A DNA stretch of 64,000 nt from Paracoccus everestensis (GTDB lineage: Bacteria > Pseudomonadota > Alphaproteobacteria > Rhodobacterales > Rhodobacteraceae): the NCBI RefSeq assembly GCF_021491915.1, contig NZ_CP090836.1:533001-597000 (forward strand), in the 5' to 3' direction. Position 1 is the first letter of the stretch, and every line of letters starts with the position of its first letter. Made by a program: the position numbers and the translations under genes. A model generated the notes under the pieces. That model was not told the origin of the DNA and ran no database searches. It worked only from the letters and a program-made list of their open reading frames with translations. Positions 41,915 to 51,744 of this stretch are shown here, piece by piece.

Positions 41915-42678
41915 GCGTGTGCCCTCCGTTCCGACCATGCCTCGACAACGGCGCCCGTTGCCATGCCCAAGGGGGATGCGATCAGCAGGCCCAAGCCCGA
42001 CGGCAGGCCCGCGAAGACCAGCGATCCCAGGATGGCGACGAAACAGGCGGCTAGATGCGCGGGCGTGCGCAGCATCGGCGCGATCATCGCCAGAAAGGTG
42101 ATCGGCATGGCGAAATCAAGCGCGATGCCTTCGGGAATTGCCTGGCCCACCGTTGCGCCCAGCCAGGAAAAGATCATCCAGGGCAGGCAGACCACCATCA
42201 CCACGCCCGCAAAGAACGCCAGGCGGTGTCGCAGGCTCATTTGGGGGTTCGCCTCGTATTCCTGGATCGACAACGCATAGCTTTGATCGACCAGGGCATA
42301 GGCAACCCAAGCCTTTTGTGCGCCCGTCGCATTGCGCAGCCACGGCACCAGCGACGCCGAATACATCGCCATGCGCAGGTTCACCGCCAGACAGGACAGG
42401 ATCACGATGATGACGGATGCGTTGTCCGACAACAACTGGACCGCCGTGAATTGCGACGCCCCCGCCAGCACCAGCACCGAGAACCCTATGACCTGCGCCA
42501 CGTCCATGCCCGCCTCGGTCGCGACGACGCCGAACAGCATCGCAAAGGGGATCATCACGATCAGGAAGGGCAGCGACTTGATGGCACCGCGCCGGAACAT
42601 CTCGCGCGCGGTATGCATCGCGCCGTCATCGGCAAGAGGCTGCCGGCTGTCTGGGCGGGAATCAAATGAGGAGGACAT
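41911..42678 (-). CDS. azlC: AzlC-family branched-chain amino acid exporter subunit
   Basis: 255-residue membrane protein of the LIV-E/AzlC family. After a hydrophilic N terminus the family core begins RRGAIKSLPFLIVMIPFAMLFGVVATEAG and includes GASQFTAVQLLSDNASVIIVILSCLAVNLRMAMYSASL, followed by several helices. Together with AzlD it probably exports valine-type or other amino acids. The start at 42678 (MSSSFDSRPD) is uncertain because the ribosome-binding site is weak; the ATG at 42618 (MHTAREMF) would remove 20 residues. It is divergent from a GNAT gene. Confidence 0.88.
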   Translation of the reverse strand: MSSSFDSRPDSRQPLADDGAMHTAREMFRRGAIKSLPFLIVMIPFAMLFGVVATEAGMDVAQVIGFSVLVLAGASQFTAVQLLSDNASVIIVILSCLAVNLRMAMYSASLVPWLRNATGAQKAWVAYALVDQSYALSIQEYEANPQMSLRHRLAFFAGVVMVVCLPWMIFSWLGATVGQAIPEGIALDFAMPITFLAMIAPMLRTPAHLAACFVAILGSLVFAGLPSGLGLLIASPLGMATGAVVEAWSERRAHA

Positions 42679-42747
42679 GGGGGCTTTCGCATCAGGCCGG
42701 ATCGCGGCACCTTCGTTGCACGACGCGCAAACAGAAGGCAAGGCCGG

Positions 42748-43230
42748 GTGCAGATCACGACCCCCATTCCCGACCGGCACCTGAGGGATGCCGCGCGCCT
42801 GTGGTGGGGAGCCTTTGCCCCGCCAGTCAGCGCGGGAATTCCCCGGATGCGCGCCTGCCACGGCATCGCGGCCATCGGCGCGGACGGCCGGTTGATGGGG
42901 ATTGCCGGGTTTCGCGACAGGCAAGGGGGCTTTCTGGCCCACACCCCCTGGCTGGCGCGGCTTTTGTATCGCGCGGCCCCCGCGACCGCTGATCTGGTAA
43001 TCGACGGGATCGTGGTCGATGGCCCGCGCCGGGGGGTTGGACGCGCGCTGCTGGAGGGGGCTGCGCAGGCCGCGCGCCGCGCAGACCATCCCGGCCTGCA
43101 GGCCGAGGTCGAAATGCGCAATGCCGCCGCCATGGCCTTTTACACGGCGACGGGCTTTACCGAGATCGGGCGCGGTGCCTTTGGCTGGCCTTGGTCGGGC
43201 CCGGTGGCGGTGCTGCACCGGCCGGTATGA
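42748..43230 (+). CDS. GNAT-family N-acetyltransferase
   Basis: 160-residue acetyltransferase. The acetyl-CoA site is seen in the central motif A region LVIDGIVVDGPRRGVGRALLEGA followed by AEVEMRNAAAMAFYTATGFTEIGRGAF, including the usual Y-x-x-x-G-F pattern. The start is a GTG (42748) 14 bases downstream of GAAGGCAAGG; an ATG start with better support is not seen. Substrate unknown. It is divergent from azlC and its stop directly abuts that of the convergent membrane protein gene. Confidence 0.82.
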   Translation: MQITTPIPDRHLRDAARLWWGAFAPPVSAGIPRMRACHGIAAIGADGRLMGIAGFRDRQGGFLAHTPWLARLLYRAAPATADLVIDGIVVDGPRRGVGRALLEGAAQAARRADHPGLQAEVEMRNAAAMAFYTATGFTEIGRGAFGWPWSGPVAVLHRPV

Positions 43231-44130
43231 TCAGCCGAAATTCCCCGCGATGCGACCCAACAGCATAAAGGCGCGGGCGGACCGCGTTTCCGCCAGAACC
43301 GCGATCTGCGCATCGTCCATCTGCGGCAGGTGCCGTGTCAGCATCGCATCGAAATGGCGCAGGAAATGATGAACGGTGTCGCGGAAGATCTCGTCCTGCT
43401 GCAACAGGTTGGCCGCGATGTCCAAGGCGACCGGATCCTGGATGCCGCCCAGGGATGCGATCGCGCTGCCCCGTTCGCCCCCGGCAAATCGCCGCCAGGC
43501 CGCCGGGGAGGCAGGATCGGGCGGCAGGTCGTCCATATACAGATCCTGCCCGGCCAGAAGCGTCACCACATCCTGCGCCGCGCGCAGGACGCGGGCGTGA
43601 TCCGGATCCTGCAAGGCCGTCCGAAGGGCGGCAATGGCGGGCGCATCGTCGGCGCCATCGGGAAAGTTCAGCGCGCGGATCAATGTCGGGACATCGACCG
43701 AGGCGGGGGGATCGACGCGCGGCGCATGCTGGCGTTGATCGGGGACGGCAGGCCGGGGCACCGGACGGGGGGCTGCGGTCGGGCGGGGCTGGGGGCCTGT
43801 TTCCTCGGTCTCGGGCTGCGGACGAGGGGGGCTGCCCCGGGTGGCGGCCATGTCGCGCATCTGGGACAGGCGCTGGCGCAGATCCGCGGCCTCGGCCCGC
43901 AATACCGCCAGGGCGCGGGCCATGCCCACCGCCAGCCAGATCAGCGCCAGGGGCAGGATCGTGCCCATGATTGTGGACAGGCGGGCAATGCCGCCCTCGG
44001 TTCCCTCGCCCCCTGGCACCAGCAGCCAGAACAGCGCGACAAGAAACAGCCATGCCGCGCTCAGCGCGAGGCCGGTGGTGGTCAGCGCGTCGCGCTGTGC
44101 CAGGCTGGTGATGCGGGCAATCAGGGACAT
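43231..44130 (-). CDS. Conserved membrane protein, function unknown
   Basis: 299 residues. Two hydrophobic helices near the N terminus (TGLALSAAWLFLVALFWLLV and IMGTILPLALIWLAVGMARAL) are followed by a coiled-coil-like stretch (ALAVLRAEAADLRQRLSQM), a proline-rich linker (about residues 100-140) and an all-alpha, leucine/alanine-rich C-terminal domain with a conserved-looking tail (LAETRSARAFMLLGRIAGNFG). No named family is recognised. It follows greA by 3 bases on the same strand and is thus likely co-transcribed with it. Its location suggests a soluble domain anchored to the inner membrane. Confidence 0.7.
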   Translation of the reverse strand: MSLIARITSLAQRDALTTTGLALSAAWLFLVALFWLLVPGGEGTEGGIARLSTIMGTILPLALIWLAVGMARALAVLRAEAADLRQRLSQMRDMAATRGSPPRPQPETEETGPQPRPTAAPRPVPRPAVPDQRQHAPRVDPPASVDVPTLIRALNFPDGADDAPAIAALRTALQDPDHARVLRAAQDVVTLLAGQDLYMDDLPPDPASPAAWRRFAGGERGSAIASLGGIQDPVALDIAANLLQQDEIFRDTVHHFLRHFDAMLTRHLPQMDDAQIAVLAETRSARAFMLLGRIAGNFG

Positions 44131-44133
44131 GGC

Positions 44134-44604
44134 TTATTCGAACCGGATCGCCAGGACTTCATAGCTGCGCTGCCCGCCGGGGGTGGCAACTTCGACACTG
44201 TCGCCCACGTCCTTGCCGATCAGCGCGCGGGCCAGGGGGGACCGGACGTTCAAAAGCCCGCTTTCGATATTCGCCTCGGCCTCGCCCACGATCTGATAGG
44301 TGCGTTCCTCGTCCGTATCCTCATCGACCAGATGAACGATGGCGCCGAACTTGACCGATCCGGTCAGCTTGGACGTGTCGATCACTTCGGCCCGGGACAG
44401 GATGGATTCCAGTTCCTTGATGCGGCCCTCGATAAAGCCCTGCTTTTCGCGGGCGGCGTGGTATTCGGCGTTTTCCGACAGGTCGCCATGTTCGCGCGCT
44501 TCGGCGATCTGGCGGATGATCGCGGGGCGCTCCTTTGATTTCAGTTCGCCCAGTTCCCGTTCCAATGCGGCACAGCCGCTGCGGGTCATCGGAATCTTGT
44601 CCAT
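44134..44604 (-). CDS. greA: Transcription elongation factor GreA
   Basis: 156-residue RNA-polymerase secondary-channel factor that stimulates cleavage of backtracked RNA. N-terminal coiled-coil tip residues are in [26 protein letters not shown] (the acidic D-LSENAEY tip), and the FKBP-like C-terminal domain contains [34 protein letters not shown]. Length matches GreA. It starts at the ATG at 44604, divergent from ETF-QO, and is followed by a membrane protein gene. Confidence 0.96.
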   Translation of the reverse strand: MDKIPMTRSGCAALERELGELKSKERPAIIRQIAEAREHGDLSENAEYHAAREKQGFIEGRIKELESILSRAEVIDTSKLTGSVKFGAIVHLVDEDTDEERTYQIVGEAEANIESGLLNVRSPLARALIGKDVGDSVEVATPGGQRSYEVLAIRFE

Positions 44605-44654
44605 CGCTGCCCTGTCCTTATGCGGGATGCGTTACCGTCCAAATGCTAAGGCAA

Positions 44655-44683
44655 CGCCCCTGCCATTCGGAATGGCAGGGGCG
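44655..44683. other. Perfect 13-base hairpin between greA and ETF-QO
   Basis: CGCCCCTGCCATT (44655-44667) and AATGGCAGGGGCG (44671-44683) form a 13-base perfect stem with a 3-base CGG loop in the 233-base gap between divergent greA and the ETF-QO gene. On the plus strand it is followed by CGGCCTTGTTGT. It is not at the 3' end of any annotated gene, so it may be a leader attenuator, a terminator of an unannotated short RNA, or an mRNA stabiliser. Confidence 0.6.
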
Positions 44684-44837
44684 CGGCCTTGTTGTCGGCA
44701 CCGTGACCCGAAACGCCGCGTCTTTGCAAGCCCGCACGCGCAAGGGCTGGCATATTTTGGCCGTCGCGTCAGCATTGCCGCGATGCGGCAAAAACGCTAC
44801 ATCCAAGCAACAGCCAGCCACGGGGAGGATCCCAGCC

Positions 44838-46508
44838 ATGACCGACACCCTTCATCCTGAGCGCGAGTCGATGGAATACGACGTTGTGATCGTTGGGGCG
44901 GGGCCATCGGGTTTGTCGGCGGCGATCCGGCTCAAGCAGATCGACCCGGATCTGTCGGTGGTGGTCCTGGAGAAGGGCTCCGAGGTCGGCGCCCATATCC
45001 TGTCGGGGGCGGTGCTGGACCCGGTGGGGCTGGACCGGCTGATCCCCGACTGGCGCAAGAAGGGCGCCCCGGTCAGGACCACCGTCACCGACGACAACTT
45101 CTATGTGCTGGGCGAGGGGGGCCAGGTGCGGGTGCCCAACTGGCCGATGCCGCGGCTGATGAACAACCACGGCAACTTCATCGTCTCGATGGGCAGCGTC
45201 TGCCGCTGGCTGGCCGAGCAGGCCGAGGCTCTGGGCGTCGAGATCTTCCCCGGCATGGCGGCAAGCCAGGTCGTCTGGGCCAGGAACGAAGATGGCACCG
45301 ATCGCGTGCGTGGCGTGGTCGCGGGCGAGATGGGGCTGCAATCCGATGGCACCCCCGGCCCGCATTACGAGCCCGGCATGGAATTGCACGGCAAGTATGT
45401 CTTCATCGGCGAGGGCGTGCGCGGGTCGCTGGCGAAAGAGATCATCAACCGCCTGAACCTATCCGACGGCCACGAGCCGCAGAAATACGGCCTGGGCATG
45501 AAGGAGATCTGGGAGGTCAGCCCCGAGAAGTTCAGCCAAGGCCGCGTTGTCCACACGATGGGCTGGCCCCTGGGCAAGAACGCCGGCGGCGGCTCGTTCA
45601 TCTATCACTACGAGGACAACCTGGTGATGGTGGGCTTCGTGGTTCACCTGAACTACGAGAACCCGTATCTCTATCCCTACATGGAGTTCCAGCGCTTCAA
45701 GCACCACCCGATGGTGGCCGAGCTGCTGGAGGGCGGCAAGCGCATCTCCTATGGCGCCCGCGCGATCAGCGAAGGCGGCTACCAGTCTCTGCCGGAGCTG
45801 AGCTTCGCGGGCGGCGTGCTCCTGGGCTGCTCGGCGGGCATGGTCAACGTGCCGCGCATCAAGGGCAACCACAACGCGATGATCTCGGGGATCGAGGCGG
45901 CCGAGGCCGCGGCGGCGGCGATTGCCGCGGGGCGCGAGGGCGACCGGCTGAGCGACTACGACACTGCCGTGCGCACCGGCGCCATCGGCCAGGACCTCAA
46001 GAAGGTCCGCAACGTCAAGCCCGCCTGGTCGCGCTATGGGCTTTGGCCGTCGCTGGTGCTGGGCGGCATGGATATGTGGGGGGCCGGGCTGACGGGCCGC
46101 AACATCCTGCGGACCTGGAAGCATGGCAAGACGGATGCGGAAGCCACCGGCAAGGCCGCCAAGTTCAAGCCCATCGACTATCCCCGGCCTGACGGAAAGC
46201 TGTCCTTCGACCGGCTGACCAATGTGGCGTTCAGCTTCACCAACCACGAGGAAAGCCAGCCCTGCCACCTGAAGCTGAAGGATCCCACGGTCCCGATCCG
46301 CGTGAACCTGCCCGAATACGCCGAACCCGCGCAGCGCTATTGCCCGGCGGGCGTCTATGAGGTGGTCGAGGACGCATCGGGCCCGCGCTTCGTGATCAAC
46401 TTCCAGAACTGCGTCCACTGCAAGACCTGCGACATCAAGGACCCCTCGCAGAACATCGTCTGGACCACCCCGCAGGGCGGCGACGGACCAAACTACCCGA
46501 ATATGTGA
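44838..46508 (+). CDS. Electron transfer flavoprotein-ubiquinone oxidoreductase
   Basis: 556-residue membrane-associated FAD/4Fe-4S protein that passes electrons from ETF (reduced by acyl-CoA dehydrogenases) to ubiquinone. FAD motif DVVIVGAGPSGLSAAIRL near the N terminus; central GWPLGKNAGGGSFIYHYEDN and FAGGVLLGCSAGMVNVPRIKGNHNAM; C-terminal cluster cysteines in RYCPAGVYEV and NCVHCKTCDIKDPSQNIVW. The ATG at 44838 follows GGGGAGGA. The window also has two acyl-CoA dehydrogenases that would supply such electrons, though ETF genes are not here. It is followed by a GC-rich hairpin. Confidence 0.95.
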   Translation: MTDTLHPERESMEYDVVIVGAGPSGLSAAIRLKQIDPDLSVVVLEKGSEVGAHILSGAVLDPVGLDRLIPDWRKKGAPVRTTVTDDNFYVLGEGGQVRVPNWPMPRLMNNHGNFIVSMGSVCRWLAEQAEALGVEIFPGMAASQVVWARNEDGTDRVRGVVAGEMGLQSDGTPGPHYEPGMELHGKYVFIGEGVRGSLAKEIINRLNLSDGHEPQKYGLGMKEIWEVSPEKFSQGRVVHTMGWPLGKNAGGGSFIYHYEDNLVMVGFVVHLNYENPYLYPYMEFQRFKHHPMVAELLEGGKRISYGARAISEGGYQSLPELSFAGGVLLGCSAGMVNVPRIKGNHNAMISGIEAAEAAAAAIAAGREGDRLSDYDTAVRTGAIGQDLKKVRNVKPAWSRYGLWPSLVLGGMDMWGAGLTGRNILRTWKHGKTDAEATGKAAKFKPIDYPRPDGKLSFDRLTNVAFSFTNHEESQPCHLKLKDPTVPIRVNLPEYAEPAQRYCPAGVYEVVEDASGPRFVINFQNCVHCKTCDIKDPSQNIVWTTPQGGDGPNYPNM

Positions 46509-46514
46509 TAAAAG

Positions 46515-46541
46515 GGACGGGGGCGGGCGTTGCCCCGGTCC
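46515..46541 (+). terminator. Candidate terminator after ETF-QO
   Basis: GGACgGGGGC (46515-46524) pairs with GCCCCgGTCC (46532-46541), one G-G mismatch, loop of 7 bases, starting 6 bases after the stop codon. No U-run follows. Confidence 0.45.
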
Positions 46542-46586
46542 TGGCGCCGCGCTAGGGTCGGCAAAACATTTTTGTGACCTTCCGGG

Positions 46587-48404
46587 ATGGATGCCGTGAC
46601 CCTGACCCGCCCGAATCTGGCCCTGATTGCCGCCTTTCTGGCGGCCCTATCGCTGCCTGCCGATGCACAGGATCGGCCCGAACCGCGCCCCGAGGCCGAG
46701 ACACCTGCGGATGCCGCGCCCGTGGCAGACCCCGCGCCGCTGACCTTTGGTCTGGCCGGGCCGTTTCTGGCGGCGCGCATGGCCACGGTGGAAAACGACT
46801 TCCAGGCCGCTGCACGGTTCTTCGTGCAGGCCGTCGCCCATGATCCCGACGACCGCTTCTTGCAGGACAGCGCCTTGGTGGCCCTGGTATCTGCCGGGGA
46901 AATCGACCGCGCCGTGGCCCTCGCCACCCGCATCGGGTCCGAAGGGGAACCGACCGAACTGTCCCGCCTGGTCCATCGTGCCGATCTTGTCCATTCCGGG
47001 GATTGGGCGCGGCTGCTGGCCGATGTGGCCACGCCTGCCGACGCGGAATCCGAAGCGGACCTGCTGGCCGGGATGCTGCGCGGCTGGGGCCTTTTGGGCG
47101 CGGGCAAGGCCTCCGAGGCCTTGGCGGAGTTCGAGCGTTTGGCCCGGCTGGATGGCGTGGCGCCCATGGTGAATTATCACTTGGCCCTCGCCCGTGCCCT
47201 GGTCGGCGATTACGAGGGGGCCGAGGCGCTGCTGGCAGACGACATGACCGGCGCGCATATCCTGGGCTTTGCCGCCCGCGCGCAGATCCTGGCCCAACTG
47301 GAACGCCGCGATGACGCCGTCGCCATGATCGAGGCAATACCCGGGGTCGAGGCCGAACCCCAGTTGCTGGCCCTGCGCGACAGGCTGCAATCGGGCCAGC
47401 CGGTCACATTCGATGTGGTGAAAACCCCGGCGGACGGCATCGCGCAGGTGTTCCTGACCTTTGCATCCGCCCTGATGTCCAGCCCCGATCCCGAACCCTT
47501 GTCGCTGATCCATGCCCGCCTGGCATCCTGGCTGTCCCCCGACACGCCCGAAGCGCGGCTGATGGTGGCGCAGATTCTGCAGGAACGCCAGCAGTTCGAC
47601 CTGGCTGAACCCGAATTCGACACGCTGCGCCGGATGGGCCAGATGCGTCCTGTCGCCGAACTGGCGCGCATCGACGCCCTGTCGCGCGCGGGCCGCACGG
47701 ACGAGGCGGGCAAGGCCGCGCTGTCGCTGACCGCCGCCTATCCCGACCTGCCGCAGGCCTGGATCGCGCTTGGCGACCTGCTGCGCCAGCAGGAGAAATT
47801 CGCCCAGGCCGTGCCTGCCTATGACAAGGCCATGGCCCTGCTGGAAGGCGCCCCGGCCGAGGCCCGGTGGTTTCCCCTTTATGCGCGTGGCATCGCCCTG
47901 GAACGGTCCCGGCAGTTCGACCGGGCCGAGGCCGATTTCCTGGCCGCCATCGAAATCCGGCCAAACCAGGCCAGCCTTCTGAATTATCTGGGTTACAGCT
48001 GGATCGACCGGAACGAGAACCTGGACCGCGCGCTTGGCCTGATCGAAAAGGCGGTGCAGCTGTCGCCGGACGACGGCTATATCCTCGATTCGCTTGCCTG
48101 GGCTTATTACCGCCTTGGCCGTTACCAGGAAGCCGTGGCGCCGATGGAAGCCGCGATCCTGACCATGTCGCAGGATCCGCTGGTGAACGATCACTTGGGC
48201 GACATCTACTGGAAGGTCGGCCGCCACCGAGAGGCTGAAATCCAGTGGCAGCGCGCCTTGTCGCTGGACCCGACCGACACGGACGACGTGGACCCGGACC
48301 GTATCCGCGCCAAGCTGGACCGTGGCCTGGATGCGGTGCTGGCCGAGGAAGCGGCCGGTCCCGTGGAAACCCCGGCGCCCGCCTCGCAGGCCGCGAACGA
48401 CTAA
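46587..48404 (+). CDS. Secreted tetratricopeptide-repeat protein
   Basis: 605 residues. A signal peptide (LALIAAFLAALSLPADAQ) is followed by a Pro/Glu-rich spacer and many TPR-like helical pairs, clearest near the C terminus: PQAWIALGDLLRQQEKFAQAVPAYDKAM, PNQASLLNYLGYSWIDRNENLDRALGLIEKAVQL, DSLAWAYYRLGRYQEAVAPMEAAI, DHLGDIYWKVGRHREAEIQWQRALSL. It is a periplasmic or outer-membrane-associated scaffold; partner unknown. It lies 4 bases upstream of ispE, so co-transcription is likely though a functional link is not evident. Confidence 0.88.
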   Translation: MDAVTLTRPNLALIAAFLAALSLPADAQDRPEPRPEAETPADAAPVADPAPLTFGLAGPFLAARMATVENDFQAAARFFVQAVAHDPDDRFLQDSALVALVSAGEIDRAVALATRIGSEGEPTELSRLVHRADLVHSGDWARLLADVATPADAESEADLLAGMLRGWGLLGAGKASEALAEFERLARLDGVAPMVNYHLALARALVGDYEGAEALLADDMTGAHILGFAARAQILAQLERRDDAVAMIEAIPGVEAEPQLLALRDRLQSGQPVTFDVVKTPADGIAQVFLTFASALMSSPDPEPLSLIHARLASWLSPDTPEARLMVAQILQERQQFDLAEPEFDTLRRMGQMRPVAELARIDALSRAGRTDEAGKAALSLTAAYPDLPQAWIALGDLLRQQEKFAQAVPAYDKAMALLEGAPAEARWFPLYARGIALERSRQFDRAEADFLAAIEIRPNQASLLNYLGYSWIDRNENLDRALGLIEKAVQLSPDDGYILDSLAWAYYRLGRYQEAVAPMEAAILTMSQDPLVNDHLGDIYWKVGRHREAEIQWQRALSLDPTDTDDVDPDRIRAKLDRGLDAVLAEEAAGPVETPAPASQAAND

Positions 48405-48408
48405 GGCA

Positions 48409-49230
48409 ATGCCCGTTACCGAGACCGCGCCAGCCAAGCTGAACCTTGCGCTGCACGTCACGGGCCGACGTGCCGATGGCTATCACCTGCTGGATTCGCT
48501 GGTGGCTTTCGCGGGGGTGGGGGATGTGGTGAGGCTGGAACCCGGCCCCCTGTCCCTGCAGGTCGAGGGGCCTTTCGCGGACGGCCTGTCGGGTCAGGAC
48601 AACCTCTGCCTGCGGGCCGCACGGCTTGTGGGTGCAAAGGCCGCGATTCGGCTTACCAAGAACCTGCCGGTCGCGTCGGGCATCGGCGGCGGATCGGCGG
48701 ATGCGGCCGCAGTGCTGCGCGGTCTGGCACGGATGGGCCACCCGCTGCCTGCGGATGCGGAACGGCTGGGCGCGGATGTGCCGGTTTGCCTGCTGTCCAC
48801 CCCTGCCCGGATGCAGGGAGTGGGCGAGGTCGTGACTGCTCTGCCAGCGCTGCCCGCAATCCCGCTGGTCCTGGTCAACCCGGGGGTTGCGGTTTCAACC
48901 CCGCAGGTCTTTGCGGCGATGGTGCGGCGCGACAACCCGCCCCTGCCGGATATTCCCCGCTTTGCCGGCCTGACCGATCTGGCAAGCTGGCTGGGCCTGA
49001 CGCGCAACGATCTGGAACCCGCCGCCCTGTCCATCGCCCCGGTGATCGGGCAGGTGCTGGACGGCCTGCGGGCGACAGGCGCCGCCTTTGCGCGTATGTC
49101 GGGATCGGGGGCGACCTGCTTTGGGCTTTACGACAGTTCTGACCGCGCCCGGATTGCCGCCAATGTTTTGAAACAGCATGGCTGGTGGGCCGTCGCGACG
49201 GAACTGGCACCCCCGCCTGCGCCCCGCTAG
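48409..49230 (+). CDS. ispE: 4-diphosphocytidyl-2-C-methyl-D-erythritol kinase
   Basis: GHMP kinase (273 aa) of the MEP isoprenoid pathway; it phosphorylates CDP-methylerythritol. N-terminal TETAPAKLNLALHVTGRRADGYHLL, ATP loop LPVASGIGGGSADAAAVLRGL, and C-terminal ATGAAFARMSGSGATCFGLYD are all present. It starts with ATG 4 bases after the TPR gene stop, with AAGGC as ribosome-binding site. Confidence 0.95.
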   Translation: MPVTETAPAKLNLALHVTGRRADGYHLLDSLVAFAGVGDVVRLEPGPLSLQVEGPFADGLSGQDNLCLRAARLVGAKAAIRLTKNLPVASGIGGGSADAAAVLRGLARMGHPLPADAERLGADVPVCLLSTPARMQGVGEVVTALPALPAIPLVLVNPGVAVSTPQVFAAMVRRDNPPLPDIPRFAGLTDLASWLGLTRNDLEPAALSIAPVIGQVLDGLRATGAAFARMSGSGATCFGLYDSSDRARIAANVLKQHGWWAVATELAPPPAPR

Positions 49231-49257
49231 ACTGGCGCAAAGCCTTTCGGAGGGACC

Positions 49258-49992
49258 ATGCTGCGTCTTGGCGTCAACATCGATCACGTCGCAACCATTC
49301 GCAACGCGCGCGGCACGCCCTGGCCCGACCCCCTGCGCGCCGCACGCCTGGCCGAAGCCGCGGGCGCCGACGGCATCACCGCCCATCTGCGCGAAGACCG
49401 CCGCCATATCAGCGACGCCGATATCGACGCGCTGATGGCGAACCTGCGGCTGCCGCTGAACCTGGAAATGGCCGCCACCGCGGAAATGCAGGCCATCGCC
49501 CTGCGCCACCGCCCCCATGCCGTCTGCATCGTTCCCGAAAAGCGCGAGGAACGCACCACCGAAGGGGGGCTGGACGTGGCAGGAAACCAGGCAATGCTGG
49601 CGGATTACATCGCCCCCCTGCGCGAGGCGGGCTGCCGTGTGTCGCTGTTCATCGGCCATGACGCCGCGCAGATCGAGGCCGCCGCCCGCATCGGCGCGGC
49701 GGTCGTGGAACTGCACACCGGCGCCTATTGCGACCTGGACACCGAGGGCCGCCACCTTGACCGCGACAGGGAACTGGCCGGGCTGGTCGAAGGCGCGCGT
49801 TTTGCCGACAGCCTGGGGCTGGAGGTCCATGCAGGCCACGGCCTGACCTTCGACACGGTAGGCCCCATCGCCGCCATCCCGCAGGTCAAGGAATTGAACA
49901 TCGGCCATTTCCTGATCGCGGAATCGGTCTTTATCGGTTTGGATGGCGCAATTCGGGAAATGCGGCGCTGCATGGAAGGGGCGCGGGCATGA
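49258..49992 (+). CDS. pdxJ: Pyridoxine 5'-phosphate synthase
   Basis: TIM-barrel enzyme (244 aa) closing the pyridoxine ring from 1-deoxyxylulose-5-phosphate and 3-amino-2-oxopropyl phosphate. N-terminal [23 protein letters not shown], then [31 protein letters not shown], and C-terminal [39 protein letters not shown] are all family signatures. GGAGGG precedes the ATG. It follows ispE (a deoxyxylulose-phosphate consumer in the MEP pathway) and overlaps the next gene by 4 bases. Confidence 0.97.
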   Translation: MLRLGVNIDHVATIRNARGTPWPDPLRAARLAEAAGADGITAHLREDRRHISDADIDALMANLRLPLNLEMAATAEMQAIALRHRPHAVCIVPEKREERTTEGGLDVAGNQAMLADYIAPLREAGCRVSLFIGHDAAQIEAAARIGAAVVELHTGAYCDLDTEGRHLDRDRELAGLVEGARFADSLGLEVHAGHGLTFDTVGPIAAIPQVKELNIGHFLIAESVFIGLDGAIREMRRCMEGARA

Positions 49993-50435
49993 TCCGGCTG
50001 GCGGCTGCCTTTTTGCTGCTGGCGGGGCCGCTTCAGGCCCAGCAGGTCGAGGTGAAGCCCTGCGGCGATGGCGACCGTGTCGATGCCATCGCCGAGCCGT
50101 GGGAAAGCAACACCGCCACCTATGCCGACGGCGATATCCGCGTGGCCCTGCTGGACATGGTCGAACCCGCTGGCGGGGCCTGGAAGCTGGCCGTCATCAG
50201 CCCGCCGCGCGACGAGTTGGGGCTGCGGCAATGCCGCGTGATCGGCGCGGACGGCATCGGCTTCTATGGCCTGGATTTCGCCTTACGCCAGGCGGACTAT
50301 GATCCCCAGAAGGGGCTGGTGCTGACATTGCCCGCAACCCGCTATGCCGACGCTGCCCCCGAAGGCGAGCCCTACAGGCTGGTGGTCACGATCAACCAGC
50401 AGACCGGCGAGATCGCGACAGAGGTGCGGGAATGA
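49989..50435 (+). CDS. Secreted protein of unknown function in the pdxJ-acpS operon
   Basis: 148 residues. A short signal peptide ([17 protein letters not shown]) precedes a beta-rich, acidic domain with two cysteines (VKPCGDGD and LRQCRVIG) that could form a periplasmic disulfide. No domain is recognised. Its ATG overlaps the pdxJ stop (ATGA) and the acpS start follows by 28 bases; orthologues seem to travel in this operon in Rhodobacteraceae. Function unknown. Confidence 0.7.
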   Translation: MIRLAAAFLLLAGPLQAQQVEVKPCGDGDRVDAIAEPWESNTATYADGDIRVALLDMVEPAGGAWKLAVISPPRDELGLRQCRVIGADGIGFYGLDFALRQADYDPQKGLVLTLPATRYADAAPEGEPYRLVVTINQQTGEIATEVRE

Positions 50436-50463
50436 CGGTCCCTTCCAGCTTGGGATGGTCGCC

Positions 50464-50874
50464 ATGATCCTGGGCATCGGCACCGACCTTGCCAATATCG
50501 ACCGCATTGCCGGCACGCTGGATCGTTTCGGCGACCGCTTCCGCACCCGCGTCTTCACGCCAACCGAACTGGCCAAGGCCGCGCGCCGCAGGGACGAGGC
50601 AGGCACCCTGGCGAAACGCTGGGCCGCGAAAGAGGCGTGCAGCAAGGCGCTGGGCACCGGGCTGGCCATGGGGATCAGCTGGCGCGACATGGCGGTCAGC
50701 AACCTGCGATCCGGCCAGCCGGTGATGGAACTGACCGGCTGGGCCGCCGACCGGCTGGCGCGGATGACGCCGCCGGGCCACCATGCCGTCGTTCACGTCA
50801 CCTTGACCGACGATCACCCCTGGGCGCAGGCTTTCGTGGTGATCGAGGCGCGGCCCGGGCCTGCCCAATCTTGA
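50464..50874 (+). CDS. acpS: Holo-[acyl-carrier-protein] synthase
   Basis: 136-residue phosphopantetheinyl transferase that activates acyl carrier protein. Mg and CoA motifs: [15 protein letters not shown] at the N terminus, VFTPTELA, and [30 protein letters not shown]-terminal [24 protein letters not shown]. The ATG at 50464 is used; ATG at 50455 is an in-frame alternative (3 residues longer). Confidence 0.95.
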   Translation: MILGIGTDLANIDRIAGTLDRFGDRFRTRVFTPTELAKAARRRDEAGTLAKRWAAKEACSKALGTGLAMGISWRDMAVSNLRSGQPVMELTGWAADRLARMTPPGHHAVVHVTLTDDHPWAQAFVVIEARPGPAQS

Positions 50875-50949
50875 CTTTTCCCCCCGCCGGGGACCATGAA
50901 CGCGCCGATGCGGCCATTCGCCCGCGCTTGATGACGAAGGACGACGCTT

Positions 50950-51744
50950 ATGGCCGACAGCACGGCGGGCAAGAAAAAGGAAGGTGTGTGGGAAACGGTC
51001 AAGACCGTGTTCTGGGCGCTTGTCATCGCGGGCATCTTCCGCACGCTGTTCTTCCAGCCCTTCTGGATCCCGTCAGGCTCAATGAAGGACACGCTGCTGA
51101 TCGGCGACTTCCTGTTCGTCAACAAGATGGCCTATGGCTACTCCCGATATTCCTGCCCTTTCTCGATCTGTCCCATCAGCGGCCGGATCCTGGGGTCCGA
51201 ACCCGAGCGCGGCGATGTGGTCGTGTTCCGCCACCCCACGCGCGGCGTCGATTTCATCAAGCGGCTGATCGGCCTGCCGGGCGACACGATCCAGATGCGC
51301 AATGGCCGGTTGTGGATCAACGACCAGGAAGTTCCCATCACGCCCGCCAGCGATTTCGTGGAAATCAAGCAACAGCAAGGACCGCAGGGCCTGATCCCGC
51401 GCTGCGTGAACGAGCCGGTGCCCGAAGGGGGCGAATGCATCAAGCAGCGCTTCACCGAAACCCTGCCGAACGGACGCAGCCACGACATCCTGAACATCCA
51501 GGACGGCGCCTTCGCGGACGACACGCCCACCTTTACCGTGCCAGAAGGCCAGTATTTCTTCATGGGCGACAACCGCGACAATTCCGAGGATTCGCGTTTC
51601 CCCCAGGAAATCGGCGGCCTGGGCTTCGTGCCCGCGCAGTACCTGATCGGGCGCGCCGACCGGATCATGTTCTCCTCGGCGGGGCGGTCGCTTCTGTATT
51701 TCTGGACCTGGCGGGCCGACCGCTTCTTCAAGGCGGTCGATTGA
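50950..51744 (+). CDS. lepB: Signal peptidase I
   Basis: Inner-membrane serine/lysine protease (264 aa) that removes signal peptides from exported proteins. A single N-terminal membrane helix ([16 protein letters not shown]) precedes the catalytic Ser44 in [15 protein letters not shown], and the general base Lys104 is in [14 protein letters not shown]; the C-terminal [15 protein letters not shown] is also conserved. Four cysteines (PF-x-x-C region and later) could form a periplasmic disulfide. Its stop overlaps the rnc start. Confidence 0.96.
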   Translation: MADSTAGKKKEGVWETVKTVFWALVIAGIFRTLFFQPFWIPSGSMKDTLLIGDFLFVNKMAYGYSRYSCPFSICPISGRILGSEPERGDVVVFRHPTRGVDFIKRLIGLPGDTIQMRNGRLWINDQEVPITPASDFVEIKQQQGPQGLIPRCVNEPVPEGGECIKQRFTETLPNGRSHDILNIQDGAFADDTPTFTVPEGQYFFMGDNRDNSEDSRFPQEIGGLGFVPAQYLIGRADRIMFSSAGRSLLYFWTWRADRFFKAVD

